This document shows, one piece after another, positions 40,623 through 49,086 of a stretch of DNA of 64,000 nucleotides. The notes below the pieces were generated by a model that searched no databases, was not told the DNA's origin, and was given only the letters and a program-made list of their open reading frames with translations. Both the position numbers and the translations under genes were made by a program. Origin of the DNA: an uncultured Brevundimonas sp. (lineage in GTDB: Bacteria > Pseudomonadota > Alphaproteobacteria > Caulobacterales > Caulobacteraceae); the NCBI RefSeq assembly GCF_937863155.1, contig NZ_CALMFB010000077.1:1-64000 (forward strand), read 5' to 3'. Positions within the stretch are counted from its first letter, which is position 1. Every line of letters starts with the position of its first letter.

Positions 40623-40973
40623 TCAGTAACGGCGCTGGCCGTTCTCCCAGTAACATTCGGTCTGCCGGTTATCGTAGCAGTAGTAATAGCGGCCTTCGCG
40701 ATCGCGATAGCGCTGCTGGTTGTTGCGGTCCTGGGCCGAACCACGGATGGCGCCGGCGGCGCCGCCCACGACGGCGCCGATGGCCGCGCCCCGGCCGGCG
40801 TTGCCGCTGCCGGTGTTGTTGCCGATGATGGCGCCCACGACGGCGCCCGCAGCGGCGCCGGCCGCGCCCTGACGGACGGTTTCGTTCGGGCCGCTGTTGT
40901 AGCCGTAAGGATCGCTGGCGCAGGCCGAAGCCAGCAGACCGGCGCCGGCGATGGCGATGATGGCCTTGTTCAT
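40623..40973 (-). CDS. Glycine-zipper lipoprotein, 116 aa
   Basis: Signal with lipobox LLASAC, then SDPYGYNSGPNETVRQ. A glycine-zipper hairpin (GAAGAAAGAVVGAIIGNNTG, GAAIGAVVGGAAGAI) precedes a Tyr/Arg-rich tail (RYYYCYDNRQTECYWENGQR). It resembles SlyB/Rcn-type outer membrane lipoproteins and the exported protein at 31205. Role unknown; likely in envelope homeostasis. Confidence 0.82.
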   Translation of the reverse strand: MNKAIIAIAGAGLLASACASDPYGYNSGPNETVRQGAAGAAAGAVVGAIIGNNTGSGNAGRGAAIGAVVGGAAGAIRGSAQDRNNQQRYRDREGRYYYCYDNRQTECYWENGQRRY

Positions 40974-41129
40974 GGTGATTTCCTTATCCCTCGGGTTCGC
41001 CCCGGAGGAGAGAACGCTGGATTACGGCTCAGGTTCCCACGCCTATGATCGCGGTTAAGGCTGTATTAAGCTGCCGGCCGGGCATGACGCCCTGTCCGGC
41101 GTCGCATTGCGTAACGAGGGGGTTTCCTG

Positions 41130-41480
41130 ATGCGTTTTCCTGAACCGGTCCGCATGGCGGACGGAGACAGCGGTCCGGTGTGGGCCCGCAAGGGCCGTCG
41201 CTCCAGCGGCAATCCGATCGTCGGCGTCCTGATCACCCTTCTGGCCCTGTTCGGCGCCATCAGCATGGTGATGGGGATCAAGGAACGGTCCTTCTCGGCC
41301 GGCGGCGCCGTGATCGACGGCTGGGTGTCGGGCGCCTGGAACGGCGCGCGCCAACTGGCGGGTCAGGCCCCCGAAGCCGCCGAAAAGGCCGCTGACGAAG
41401 CCGAACAGACCGCCGCCAAGGCCGGCGACGCGCTTCAGGCCGGGGCGGCCACGGCCGCCGAGGAAATCAAGAAGTCCTGA
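41130..41480 (+). CDS. Small single-pass membrane protein, 116 aa
   Basis: A short cytoplasmic start (MRFPEPVRMADGDSGPVWAR) precedes one membrane helix (PIVGVLITLLALFGAISMVM). The rest is an Ala/Glu/Lys amphipathic helix (AEKAADEAEQTAAKAGDALQ) likely to form a coiled coil. The ATG has GAGGGGG 6-10 nt upstream. No family assigned; it might tie the inner membrane to another envelope structure. Confidence 0.68.
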   Translation: MRFPEPVRMADGDSGPVWARKGRRSSGNPIVGVLITLLALFGAISMVMGIKERSFSAGGAVIDGWVSGAWNGARQLAGQAPEAAEKAADEAEQTAAKAGDALQAGAATAAEEIKKS

Positions 41481-41529
41481 CGCGGGCGGGCGACGCGGAA
41501 CATCGCCGCCCCGCAGGCGTTGGGGCGGC

Positions 41530-42525
41530 ATGTCCGCAACCTTGACCGATGGGGGGCCGGTCGCCGAAACGTCCGCCGACGCGCCCGATGATACGAACGC
41601 CGCCGCCTCTGGCGCCGCAGTGCTGACGCCGCATGTTCCGCTGACCAAGGCGGTGCTGCTGTTCAATCCGGCGTCCGGCAGCGTGGGCCCGAACGTAGAG
41701 GCCGAGGCGCGGGCGATCTTCGACGCCTATGGTCTGGCCGCCGAACTGCAGGCGCTGTCGGGCGATTTCGACGCGACGCTGGACGCGGCCTTCGCCGCCG
41801 AACCGGATGTGATCTTCGTGCTGGCCGGCGACGGCACCGCGCGGTCGGTCGCCTCGCGCGCCGGGCCGGACGGGCCGCTGGTCGCACCCCTGCCGGGCGG
41901 CACCATGAACATGCTGCCCAAGGCGCTTTACGGCACCACCGACTGGCAAGCGGCCCTGCGGTCGGCGCTGGAGGCGGGCGAGGCGCGCTTCGTCGCCGGC
42001 GGGCGGGTGGGCGCCGAACCGCCCTTCTATTGCGCGGCCATCCTGGGTTCGCCCGCCCTGTGGGCACCGGCGCGCGAGGCGGTGCGCAGCGGCCGACTGG
42101 GCCTGGCCTGGGCCCATGCCCGCCGGGCGTTGAAGCGCGCCTTCTCGGGCCGCATCCGGTTCAGCCTGGACGGCTCGCGCCCGCGCCGGGCCGAGGCTCT
42201 GGTGCTGATCAGTCCGATGATCTCGCGCGCCATGGACGAGCCGGTGGGCCTGGAGGCCGCCGCCATGGACCCCGGCCACGCGGCCGACGCCTTCCGACTG
42301 GCGGCGCATGCCCTGTTCGACGACTGGCGCCACGATCCGGCCGTCACCGCCCGCCCGGCCAAGCGCGCGGTGGTCAGCGCCCGCTCGCGCATTCCAGCGG
42401 TGATCGACGGCGAGCCGGTGATGCTGGACCGCGAAGAGGCCATCAGCTTCGTGCCGCGCGCCTTCCGCGCCCTGGCGCCGCGCCCGCCCCAGACCCCGCC
42501 GCCCGTGGGCGAAGGCGTCCTGTGA
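41530..42525 (+). CDS. Diacylglycerol kinase-family protein, 331 aa
   Basis: The DAGK catalytic fold is recognisable: AVLLFNPASGSVG (about 41-53), VIFVLAGDGTARSVASRAG and LVAPLPGGTMNMLPKALYG, the nucleotide-binding GDGT and GGT motifs. The C-terminal beta-sandwich is more diverged. Members phosphorylate diacylglycerol or related lipids, or make undecaprenyl or sphingoid derivatives. Its TGA overlaps the GTG of the metallophosphatase, so the two act from one transcript. Confidence 0.82.
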   Translation: MSATLTDGGPVAETSADAPDDTNAAASGAAVLTPHVPLTKAVLLFNPASGSVGPNVEAEARAIFDAYGLAAELQALSGDFDATLDAAFAAEPDVIFVLAGDGTARSVASRAGPDGPLVAPLPGGTMNMLPKALYGTTDWQAALRSALEAGEARFVAGGRVGAEPPFYCAAILGSPALWAPAREAVRSGRLGLAWAHARRALKRAFSGRIRFSLDGSRPRRAEALVLISPMISRAMDEPVGLEAAAMDPGHAADAFRLAAHALFDDWRHDPAVTARPAKRAVVSARSRIPAVIDGEPVMLDREEAISFVPRAFRALAPRPPQTPPPVGEGVL

Positions 42526-43376
42526 CGGGTCGCGTCCTGCAATTCTCGGACGTGCATTTCGGCTGCGAGCATCCGAACGCCTGCGCCGCCGCCCTGAACT
42601 ACGCCCACGCCAACCCGGCGGATCTGGTGCTGATCACCGGCGACATCACGCAAAAAGGCTTTCCCGACGAATTCGCCGCCGCCGGGGCATGGATCCGCGC
42701 CATGCCCGAGCCGGTGTTCGTCACCGTGGGCAATCACGACGTGCCCTATTGGGATGTGGCGGCGCGTCTGTTCTGGCCGTGGCGCGCGTTCGAGGCGGCG
42801 ACCGGTCACCCGGCGCACGATCATCAGTTCCTGTCGGACGCCGTCATGGTGCGTGGCGTGACCACCGCGCGCGGATGGCAGGCGCGGATGAACTGGTCCA
42901 AGGGGGTCATCGACCTGGACCAGACCCGGCGCGCGGCCGAGGCGTTGCGGAATGCGCCGGTGGGCGCCCTGCGCATCCTGGCCTGCCACCACCCGCTGAT
43001 GGAGATGATCGGCGCGCCCATGACCGGCGAGGTCAAGCGCGGCGACCAGGCGGCCCTGATCTTCGCCGAGGCGGGGGTCGATCTGGTGATGACGGGTCAT
43101 GTGCATGTGCCCTTCGCCCTGCCGATCGATCTGTCGGACCGATGCTCCTACGCCATCGGCTGCGGGACGCTGTCGCGGCGTGAACGGGGCGCCCCGCCCA
43201 GCTTCAATCAGATCGACTGGGACGCAAAAGAGATCACGGTGACGGTGATGGCCTGGATAGACGGCGCCTATGGTCCGCATCAGACCTGGTGCCTGCCGCG
43301 TCGTCAGGACACCCGGCGCGCCGCCACCGCCCCCGATCCGGCCCAGCCCGGCGACCTGGAAGCCGCCGTCCGCTGA
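42522..43376 (+). CDS. Calcineurin-like metallophosphatase, 284 aa
   Basis: GTG at 42522 overlaps the preceding stop (GTGA). All metal-binding motifs of the family are present: QFSDVHFGCEH (DxH), LITGDITQKG (GD), TVGNHDVPYWD (GNHD), LACHHPLMEM (H) and VMTGHVHVPFAL (GHxH). Similar enzymes cleave UDP-diacylglucosamine or cyclic nucleotides. Pairing with a lipid kinase suggests a lipid or phospholipid substrate; this is inference. Confidence 0.88.
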   Translation: MTGRVLQFSDVHFGCEHPNACAAALNYAHANPADLVLITGDITQKGFPDEFAAAGAWIRAMPEPVFVTVGNHDVPYWDVAARLFWPWRAFEAATGHPAHDHQFLSDAVMVRGVTTARGWQARMNWSKGVIDLDQTRRAAEALRNAPVGALRILACHHPLMEMIGAPMTGEVKRGDQAALIFAEAGVDLVMTGHVHVPFALPIDLSDRCSYAIGCGTLSRRERGAPPSFNQIDWDAKEITVTVMAWIDGAYGPHQTWCLPRRQDTRRAATAPDPAQPGDLEAAVR

Positions 43377-43396
43377 CGCCCCCTTCGGACCAAGGA

Positions 43397-43426
43397 AAAG
43401 GCCGCGACCTTTCGGATCGCGGCCTT
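43397..43426 (+). terminator. Hairpin terminator after the metallophosphatase gene
   Basis: AAGGCCGCGA and TCGCGGCCTT form a 10-bp stem with a loop of about 9 nt (cctttcgga), then TGTCGTTTC. It starts 21 bp after the stop codon. The T-tract is short. Confidence 0.7.
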
Positions 43427-43453
43427 GTCGTTTCTATCGCGCGATTGCGCTCG

Positions 43454-43630
43454 TCAGACGGGCGGGCCGCCGCGCTTCAGGCCGCCGGTCAGGAACGACA
43501 CGACCAGCAGGATCAGGAAGACCACGAACAGAACATAGGCGATGTTCATGGACAGTCCGGCCACGCCGCCTGCGCCCAGAGCGCCGGCGACAAGGGCCAG
43601 GACCAGAAAGATAAGAGCCCAGCGAAGCAT
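43454..43630 (-). CDS. DUF1328 (UPF0391) small membrane protein, 58 aa
   Basis: [20 protein letters not shown], then [20 protein letters not shown] and a basic end ([14 protein letters not shown]). This two-helix hydrophobic layout is that of the YtjA/UPF0391 family, often induced by stress. GGAGGAAA precedes the ATG. It heads toward the same strand as the YqjD/ElaB-like pair but is separated from it. Confidence 0.88.
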   Translation of the reverse strand: MLRWALIFLVLALVAGALGAGGVAGLSMNIAYVLFVVFLILLVVSFLTGGLKRGGPPV

Positions 43631-43692
43631 GGAATTTTCCTCCGTTCATTGATGCCTGATCAACGTCTGGAGGAGCCGGGCGTTCCGACGAT

Positions 43693-44082
43693 TCAGCGGC
43701 GCCGGCCGTGCGGTTTTTCGGTGAAGGCGGCCGCCACCATGGTGGCCAGGGCCGGATTGCGCAGGAAGATGAACCCCCCCGCCAGCGCCGCCACCGCGCC
43801 CAGGATCGGCCGCTGACGGAACAGGTGGAAGGCGCGTTCGCCCAGGCCCATGGGTTCGTCCTCGACCACCGGCTCGTCGTCCTGGCGGGCGGCGAAGATC
43901 ACGGCGGCGACGACGCCGATGACCGCAAAGGTCAGGGCCGTCAGGGCCGCGGCCGCCAGGGGCGGCAGGACCAGACACAGGGCGTAGAATTCGGTCGCGC
44001 CCAAAGAGACCACGACAACGATGGCGCAGGCCGCCGCCACCGCGGCGGCGGCCGCCTTCTTCACCAGCCCCCGGCCCAGCAT
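43693..44082 (-). CDS. Membrane protein, YqjE-like position, 129 aa
   Basis: Two adjacent hydrophobic segments (AAAAAVAAACAIVVVVSLGA and ALTALTFAVIGVVAAVIFAA) with an acidic middle (RQDDEPVVEDEP), then a third (ILGAVAALAGGFIFLRNPAL). ATG at 44082 shares a base with the TGA of the YqjD/ElaB-like gene. In enterobacteria yqjD-yqjE-yqjK encode membrane proteins together; this gene occupies the yqjE-like place. Sequence identity to that family is not demonstrable by eye. Confidence 0.72.
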   Translation of the reverse strand: MLGRGLVKKAAAAAVAAACAIVVVVSLGATEFYALCLVLPPLAAAALTALTFAVIGVVAAVIFAARQDDEPVVEDEPMGLGERAFHLFRQRPILGAVAALAGGFIFLRNPALATMVAAAFTEKPHGRRR

Positions 44083-44459
44083 CAGCGGCGCCGACCGGCC
44101 AGAAGCAGACCCAGGATCACACCGACGCCCAGGGCGATTCCGGTCGACTGCAGCGGACGCTCCTGAACCCGTTCGGTCAGATAGCGCTGGGCCTCGTCCA
44201 GGCGCTCGGCGGCGTCGTCGTAGTATTCGCGGCCGCGCACGCGGGCCTCGTCATAATATTCGCGGGCCTGCTGGCGGGCCTGTTCGCTGCGGGCGCGCAG
44301 CTCGGCGCCGGCTTCGGACGCCTTCTGGCGCACGCGGGCCTCGGCCGCGCTGGCCTTTTCGCGCAGACGCTGGGTCTCTTCGCGGGCTCCGACCTTCAGA
44401 TCCTCCTTGAGGGTCTTCAGATCGTTCTTGATGTCTTCTCTCGCCTTGGTCGTGGCCAT
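44082..44459 (-). CDS. YqjD/ElaB/DUF883-like membrane-anchored helical protein, 125 aa
   Basis: Start ATG at 44459 (MATTKAREDIKNDLKTLKED). A long charged coiled-coil region (AREETQRLREKASAAEARVR, EQARQQAREYYDEARVRGRE) is followed by RPLQSTGIALGVGVILGLLL, a C-terminal membrane anchor ending AGRRR. This is the DUF883 layout known from ElaB and YqjD, which bind ribosomes at the inner membrane in stationary phase. It is translationally coupled to the next membrane gene. Confidence 0.85.
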   Translation of the reverse strand: MATTKAREDIKNDLKTLKEDLKVGAREETQRLREKASAAEARVRQKASEAGAELRARSEQARQQAREYYDEARVRGREYYDDAAERLDEAQRYLTERVQERPLQSTGIALGVGVILGLLLAGRRR

Positions 44460-44597
44460 GATGCGCGCTCCGGTCTTAAGCTTGACGGTTAGATAGGCAA
44501 CCCCGCACGAAAACGCCACACCACCGCTGCGGTTCCCGCAATGCACCATGGGGCGGCGGATTGACACAAGGGGCGGCCGTGGCCACTCGTGACGGCC

Positions 44598-45245
44598 ATG
44601 ACCTGGCTTTATCCGCCCGCCGAGACCCCGTCCCTGCCCATCGCGGGGCGGATCGAACGGTTCGCGGTGCGCCGCATCCTGTGCGTGGGCCAGAATTACG
44701 CCGCCCACGCCCGCGAAATGGGCCATGAGCGGGCCGAACCCTTCTTCTTCTCCAAGCCGGCCGACGCCCTGGTCGCCGACGGCGCCGATCCGGCCTATCC
44801 GCCCGCCACCAACGATCTGCATCACGAGGTCGAACTGGTCTGCGCCATCGGGCCGGGCGGGTGCATCGTCGGCTGGGCCGTGGGCTGCGACCTGACCCGG
44901 CGCGATCTTCAGGCGGCGGCCAAGGCCAAGGGCCGACCGTGGGACGCGGCCAAGGGGTTCGACCAGTCGGCGCCGTGCGGCCCCCTGACCCTGGGCGACC
45001 TGCCCGATCCTGCGGCCGAGATCGCCCTCAGCGTCAATGGCGAGCGGCGCCAGGCGGGGCGGCTGGACGACATGGTCTGGCGGCCGGACGAGATCGTTCA
45101 GAAGGCCGGGACGCTGTGGACCCTCCAGCCTGGCGATCTGATCTTCACCGGCACCCCCGAAGGCGTCGGTCCCCTGGTCGCCGGCGACCGGGTGATGGCC
45201 ACCATCGGCGGTCTGCAACCCCTGAGCTTCATGGTGCGATCATGA
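44598..45245 (+). CDS. Fumarylacetoacetate hydrolase-family protein (fumarylpyruvate hydrolase-like), 215 aa
   Basis: ATG at 44598 (MTWLYPPAETPSLPIAGRIE) is preferred over a GTG 3 codons earlier. FAH motifs are seen: ILCVGQNYAAHAREMGHERA, the metal-binding HHEVELVCAIG (ExE) and GCDLTRRDLQ, AAKGFDQSAPCGPL and LIFTGTPEGVGPL. Members hydrolyse fumarylpyruvate, fumarylacetoacetate or acylpyruvates. The overlap (ATGA) with a maleylpyruvate-isomerase-like gene supports the last steps of gentisate or homogentisate degradation. Confidence 0.85.
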   Translation: MTWLYPPAETPSLPIAGRIERFAVRRILCVGQNYAAHAREMGHERAEPFFFSKPADALVADGADPAYPPATNDLHHEVELVCAIGPGGCIVGWAVGCDLTRRDLQAAAKAKGRPWDAAKGFDQSAPCGPLTLGDLPDPAAEIALSVNGERRQAGRLDDMVWRPDEIVQKAGTLWTLQPGDLIFTGTPEGVGPLVAGDRVMATIGGLQPLSFMVRS

Positions 45246-45874
45246 TCCTGCATGGCTACTGGCGGTCGGGCACCAGCTATCGCACCCGCATCGCACTGAA
45301 TCTGAAGGGCCTGGCCTATGAACAGCGCGGGATCGACCTGCGCCAGGGCGATCAGAAGGCCGACGCCTATCTGGCCCTGAACCCGCAGGGGCTGGTTCCG
45401 GCGCTGGAGGTGGAGGGCGCCGTCCTGATCCAGAGCCCGGCGATCCTGGAATGGCTGGAAGACACGCATCCCATGCCGCCTCTGCTGCCGGCCGATGCTC
45501 TGGGCCGGGCGCAGGTGCGGGCCATGGCGGCAGTGGTCGGCTGCGACATCCATCCGCTGAACAATCTGCGGGTGCTGAAGGCGTTGCGCGAAGGCTTCAG
45601 CGCCGATCAGGGCGCGACCGACGCCTGGGCCGCGCGGTGGATCGCGCCAGGGTTCGACACGCTGGAGGCCCTGGTGGCGCGCCATGGCGACGGCTGGTGT
45701 TTCGGCTCGGCCCCGACCGTGGCCGACTGTTATCTGATCCCCCAGATCTATTCGGCCCAGAGGTTCAATCTGGACCTGGCCCCCTGGCCGCGCCTTCGGG
45801 CCGTGGCGGCGGCGGCGGACGCCCACCCCGCCTTCCAGGCCGCCCACCCCGACCAACAGCCCGACGCCGACTGA
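45242..45874 (+). CDS. maiA: Maleylacetoacetate/maleylpyruvate isomerase (zeta GST), 210 aa
   Basis: A glutathione-S-transferase fold with the zeta-class start LHGYWRSGTSYRTRIALNLK (SxxS/T-R glutathione site), NPQGLVPALEVEGAVLIQSP and a C-terminal GSAPTVADCYLIPQIYSAQR. It isomerises a cis to a trans ring-cleavage product for the hydrolase encoded directly upstream. No ring-cleaving dioxygenase is adjacent, so which aromatic acid is used cannot be read here. Confidence 0.88.
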   Translation: MILHGYWRSGTSYRTRIALNLKGLAYEQRGIDLRQGDQKADAYLALNPQGLVPALEVEGAVLIQSPAILEWLEDTHPMPPLLPADALGRAQVRAMAAVVGCDIHPLNNLRVLKALREGFSADQGATDAWAARWIAPGFDTLEALVARHGDGWCFGSAPTVADCYLIPQIYSAQRFNLDLAPWPRLRAVAAAADAHPAFQAAHPDQQPDAD

Positions 45875-45957
45875 CACCCCCGACCGCCGTTCGCCCGGTA
45901 AGGGTTCGTAAGGGTCTCGCAGACGGTCCCTTAAACATTGTCGGTCAGGGTCGCAGG

Positions 45958-46854
45958 GTGAGCTTCCCGTCCTCGCCCTCTCCCGTCGACCGCCTGGCTC
46001 TGGCGGTGGTGACCGAGCCCGAGCGTGCGCTGCCGGCGCCGGCCGGGGCGCGCGAGGACGCCATGCGTCATCTGCTGTCCACCGCGGCCGAGGCCGGGGT
46101 CGGGCTGATCGCCACCCGCCCCGACGGCGACGGCGAACGGCTGCTGGGCCAGGCCTGGCCCTTCCCCTCGCCCTTCCAGGTCACGGTGCGCACGGTGTCG
46201 GCCCTTGAAGGCGTGGACCGGGTCGAGGCGCGGGCGCGCCGGTCGCTGGAGCGGCTGGGCCTGCCGCGCGGCGATGTGCTGCTGGTGTCCAATCCGTGCG
46301 ATCTGGCGGGGTCGGAGGGCCGCGCCCTGTGGGACCGGCTGAAGGCGCTGAAGGATCGGGGCCTGTTCCGCCGCATCGGCCTGTGCGCCGAGATCGACGA
46401 TGATCCGGTCGCCCTGGCGCGGCGCCTGTCGCCCGATGTGGTGCAACTGCCGTGCAATCTGCTGGACCAGCGGGCGGCGCGCGACGGCGTCATCGCCGAC
46501 CTGGCCGAGGCCGGTTGCGCCGTGCATCTGTCGTCCGTCTTCGCCGGGGGCGTCCTATTCGCCGACAGCGAGGGTCTGCCGCCGGTTCTGAACGGTCACG
46601 CCCAGGCCCTGTCGCGCACGCGCCGACGCCTGGCCGAGGCGCGGATGGACCCCATGCAGGCGGCCCTGGCCTTCACCCTGGGCCTGCCGGGCGTCGCCGC
46701 CGTGGTGGCCAGCGTGGCCTCGGCGGCCGAACTGCGCGCCATCCTGGCCGCCGCCCATGCGCCGGCGCCGGACCTGGACTGGGCCGCCCTGGGGCTGGAG
46801 GCGCCGGCGGCCTTCGCCGCCGACGCCCGCCGCCGCATCAGTACCGCAGCCTGA
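45958..46854 (+). CDS. Aldo/keto reductase-family protein, 298 aa
   Basis: GTG at 45958 gives a protein with a TIM-barrel AKR pattern: MRHLLSTAAEAGVGLIATRP, RSLERLGLPRGDVLLVSNP, LKALKDRGLFRRIGLCAEID, VVQLPCNLLDQRAARDGVIA and the C-terminal AALAFTLGLPGVAAVVASVA. The catalytic Tyr/Lys pair is not obvious, so activity may differ from classical AKRs. The gene's end overlaps the btuB-like gene end by 17 bp (convergent). Confidence 0.75.
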   Translation: MSFPSSPSPVDRLALAVVTEPERALPAPAGAREDAMRHLLSTAAEAGVGLIATRPDGDGERLLGQAWPFPSPFQVTVRTVSALEGVDRVEARARRSLERLGLPRGDVLLVSNPCDLAGSEGRALWDRLKALKDRGLFRRIGLCAEIDDDPVALARRLSPDVVQLPCNLLDQRAARDGVIADLAEAGCAVHLSSVFAGGVLFADSEGLPPVLNGHAQALSRTRRRLAEARMDPMQAALAFTLGLPGVAAVVASVASAAELRAILAAAHAPAPDLDWAALGLEAPAAFAADARRRISTAA

Positions 46855-48661
46855 CGCCCACATAGGCCGTGCGGCCCGGCTCGCCATAGCCGAACACCTG
46901 CTGATAGTGCTCGTCCGCCAGGTTCTCGATCCGCGCGGTCAGAACCACATGGTCGTTCAGCGCATAGGCCGCGTTCAGATTGGCGGTGACGAAACCGTCC
47001 TTGGCCACGGTGACGCCGTTGTCGGTGTCGTCCTGGTCGCCCTCGGCCCGCACGGTCAGGGCCCCCGACAGCCGTTCGCCGGTCCAGCCCAGGGTGGCCG
47101 AGGCCGCATGTTCCGGCACGCGCAGCAGGCGCAGGCCCGTGCCCCGGTCCTTGGCGTCGGTCCAGGCGTAGGCGACCGTCAGGTCGAAGCCGCCGCCCAG
47201 CCGCGCCCGGCCCTCCAGCTCGAAGCCGTCGGTGCGGGTGCGGTCGATGTTGATGTACTGGCCGCTGCGATAGAAGATCTGATCCTCGATGTTCAGCCGG
47301 TACAGGGTCGCCCGCCCGTCGATGCGGCCGTCGGACGAGGCCCAGCCCAGGGCGATCTCGATGCTGTCGGCCGTTTCCGGCGTCAGATCGGGCCATGGCA
47401 GGGGCGCATAGCACCAGTCGCACAGGGCCTGGCTGACGGTCGGCGCCTTGAAGCCCGTCCCATAGGCGCCCGACAGGATGAAGCCGCCCGACAGATCATA
47501 GGCGGCCGAGATCCGCCCCGTGGTCTTGCCGCCGAAATCGTCGGTGTCGTCATGACGCAGGCCCGCGGTCAGGTTCAGCGCCCCGGCCTCGTACTGGATC
47601 ACGCCGAAGGCCGAGGTGATGGCCAGGTCGGCCGACAGGCCCGACGACAGGTCGCCGTGCGATTCGTCGCGCTCGATCCCGAAGGCATAGGTCGCATCGC
47701 CCGCCGCGCCGTCCGCCTGCCAGCGATAGACCTGGCGGTCGCCGGTGAAGGTGGAGCCGAAGCCGCCGCTGTAGGAGGTGCGTTCGATCTCGGATCCCGA
47801 GACGCTGAACTGGTGATTCAGGCCAAAGGCGGCGGCCTTCAGCCGGGCGAAGCCGGACCACTGTTCGCGGTCCTGAGTGTCGGCGGTGTCGGCCAGGGTG
47901 TAGGCCGGGGCCGGGAAGCCGTCGATGTCGGCGTGGTTGTCGGTCCAGCGCAGCGACCCGTCGATGCTGACCGCGTCGGACAGGGCCACGCGGCCGCGCG
48001 CCCCGACCGTGGTGCTGCGCAAGCCGTCCGGTTCGGGATTGCCGTCCGCCTCGTCGGCCGCCGAAACGCCGTCGGTCTGGAAGCGCGAGACATAGGCGCT
48101 GAAGGCATAGGCGTCATTGGCCACGCCCGCCGACAGGCGGCCGCGCCGGGTGTCCAGGCTGCCCGCCTCCAGCTGGGCCTCCAGACCGTCCAGTTCGCGA
48201 GTGGTGAAAGCGATCACGCCGCCGATGGCGTCCGATCCCCACAGCGAGGATTGCGGGCCGCTGAGCACCTCGATCCGCTCGATCCCGGCCAGTTCGAAAC
48301 CGGCGAAGTCGAAGGCGCCGTTGATCTCGGCCGGGTCGTTGACCGGGGCGCCGTCGACCAGGACCAGGGTCTTGCCCGGCGTGGCGCCGCGCATCCGCAC
48401 CTGGGCCACGCCGCCGAAGGCCCCGGTGCGGGTCACCGACAGGCCGGGCACGTCGGCCAGGATGTCCGAGGCGAAGACGGCGCCGCGCTGGGCGATGGCC
48501 GTCTGATCGATCACCCGCGCGCCGGGCGTGTCGGCGACGATGGCCGGAAGCCGCGTGGCGGTGACGATCACCTCCTCCAGCGTCTGGGGGGCGGTTTGGG
48601 CATGGGCGGCAAGGGGGAAGGCGGCCGCAAAGGCGACCGTGGAAAGCAGGATGGACCGCAT
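46838..48661 (-). CDS. btuB: TonB-dependent vitamin B12 receptor, BtuB type, 607 aa
   Basis: Signal peptide (LLSTVAFAAAFPLAAHA), TonB box region EEVIVTATRLP, plug domain (VRMRGATPGKTLVLVDGAPV, ERIEVLSGPQSSLWGSDAIG) and a 22-strand barrel ending in VGVRLRY. The length equals that of BtuB. A cobalamin riboswitch precedes the gene, which supports B12 or other corrinoid uptake. GGAG lies 8 nt before the ATG. Confidence 0.92.
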   Translation of the reverse strand: MRSILLSTVAFAAAFPLAAHAQTAPQTLEEVIVTATRLPAIVADTPGARVIDQTAIAQRGAVFASDILADVPGLSVTRTGAFGGVAQVRMRGATPGKTLVLVDGAPVNDPAEINGAFDFAGFELAGIERIEVLSGPQSSLWGSDAIGGVIAFTTRELDGLEAQLEAGSLDTRRGRLSAGVANDAYAFSAYVSRFQTDGVSAADEADGNPEPDGLRSTTVGARGRVALSDAVSIDGSLRWTDNHADIDGFPAPAYTLADTADTQDREQWSGFARLKAAAFGLNHQFSVSGSEIERTSYSGGFGSTFTGDRQVYRWQADGAAGDATYAFGIERDESHGDLSSGLSADLAITSAFGVIQYEAGALNLTAGLRHDDTDDFGGKTTGRISAAYDLSGGFILSGAYGTGFKAPTVSQALCDWCYAPLPWPDLTPETADSIEIALGWASSDGRIDGRATLYRLNIEDQIFYRSGQYINIDRTRTDGFELEGRARLGGGFDLTVAYAWTDAKDRGTGLRLLRVPEHAASATLGWTGERLSGALTVRAEGDQDDTDNGVTVAKDGFVTANLNAAYALNDHVVLTARIENLADEHYQQVFGYGEPGRTAYVGVRLRY

Positions 48662-48819
48662 GGGTCAGTCTCCGTCGAGGTCGGAGCACGGCGCGCGCCC
48701 GGACCGAAGGATGCGACCGATCCGCCGGTCCCCGAGGCGGGGCCGGACGACGCCGGATCGGGTCGCCTCAACGGAGAGTACCGCGCCACCTGTCTGGTCC
48801 CGGACAGCGGACGAGCGAC

Positions 48820-48990
48820 GTCGGCGGCCAGGTCTCCTGGCTTGCGGGTCAACCGCCGCCGTTCCCGCCTTCCCGGTCGCCCCGATGGGGTCTCCAGTGA
48901 CGCCGGGGCCATAAGCCCCGGATCGAACGACGGCGTCGCCGCCTACAGTTGCGGGCACAGCCGCGGTGTCTGACCGCGTTCCCTTAACCG
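48820..48990 (-). ncRNA. Cobalamin (B12) riboswitch controlling btuB
   Basis: On the minus strand the class landmarks follow in order: AAGGGAACGCGGT, CCGCAACTGTAG, GTCACTGGAG, CGGGAAGGCGGGAACGG, then the B12 box GCAAGCCAGGAGACCTGGC (about 48846-48828). It lies 160 bp upstream of btuB, whose expression should fall when adenosyl- or methylcobalamin binds. The rest of the 425-bp gap to mutS has no gene. Confidence 0.95.
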
Positions 48991-49086
48991 CCTGGGCGGG
49001 CTTGTCGCAGGGGCGACCAAGCTGTGCAAGACCGATCAGACGGCGCTTGAGCCGGACGGTCCGATCCGTCACCCTGCGATCACGCC

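Noticed and set aside
46838-46854. Overlap of the aldo/keto reductase and btuB ends as an error
   Set aside because: A 17-bp tail-to-tail overlap of convergent genes is unremarkable in so dense a genome, and both C-termini fit their families.
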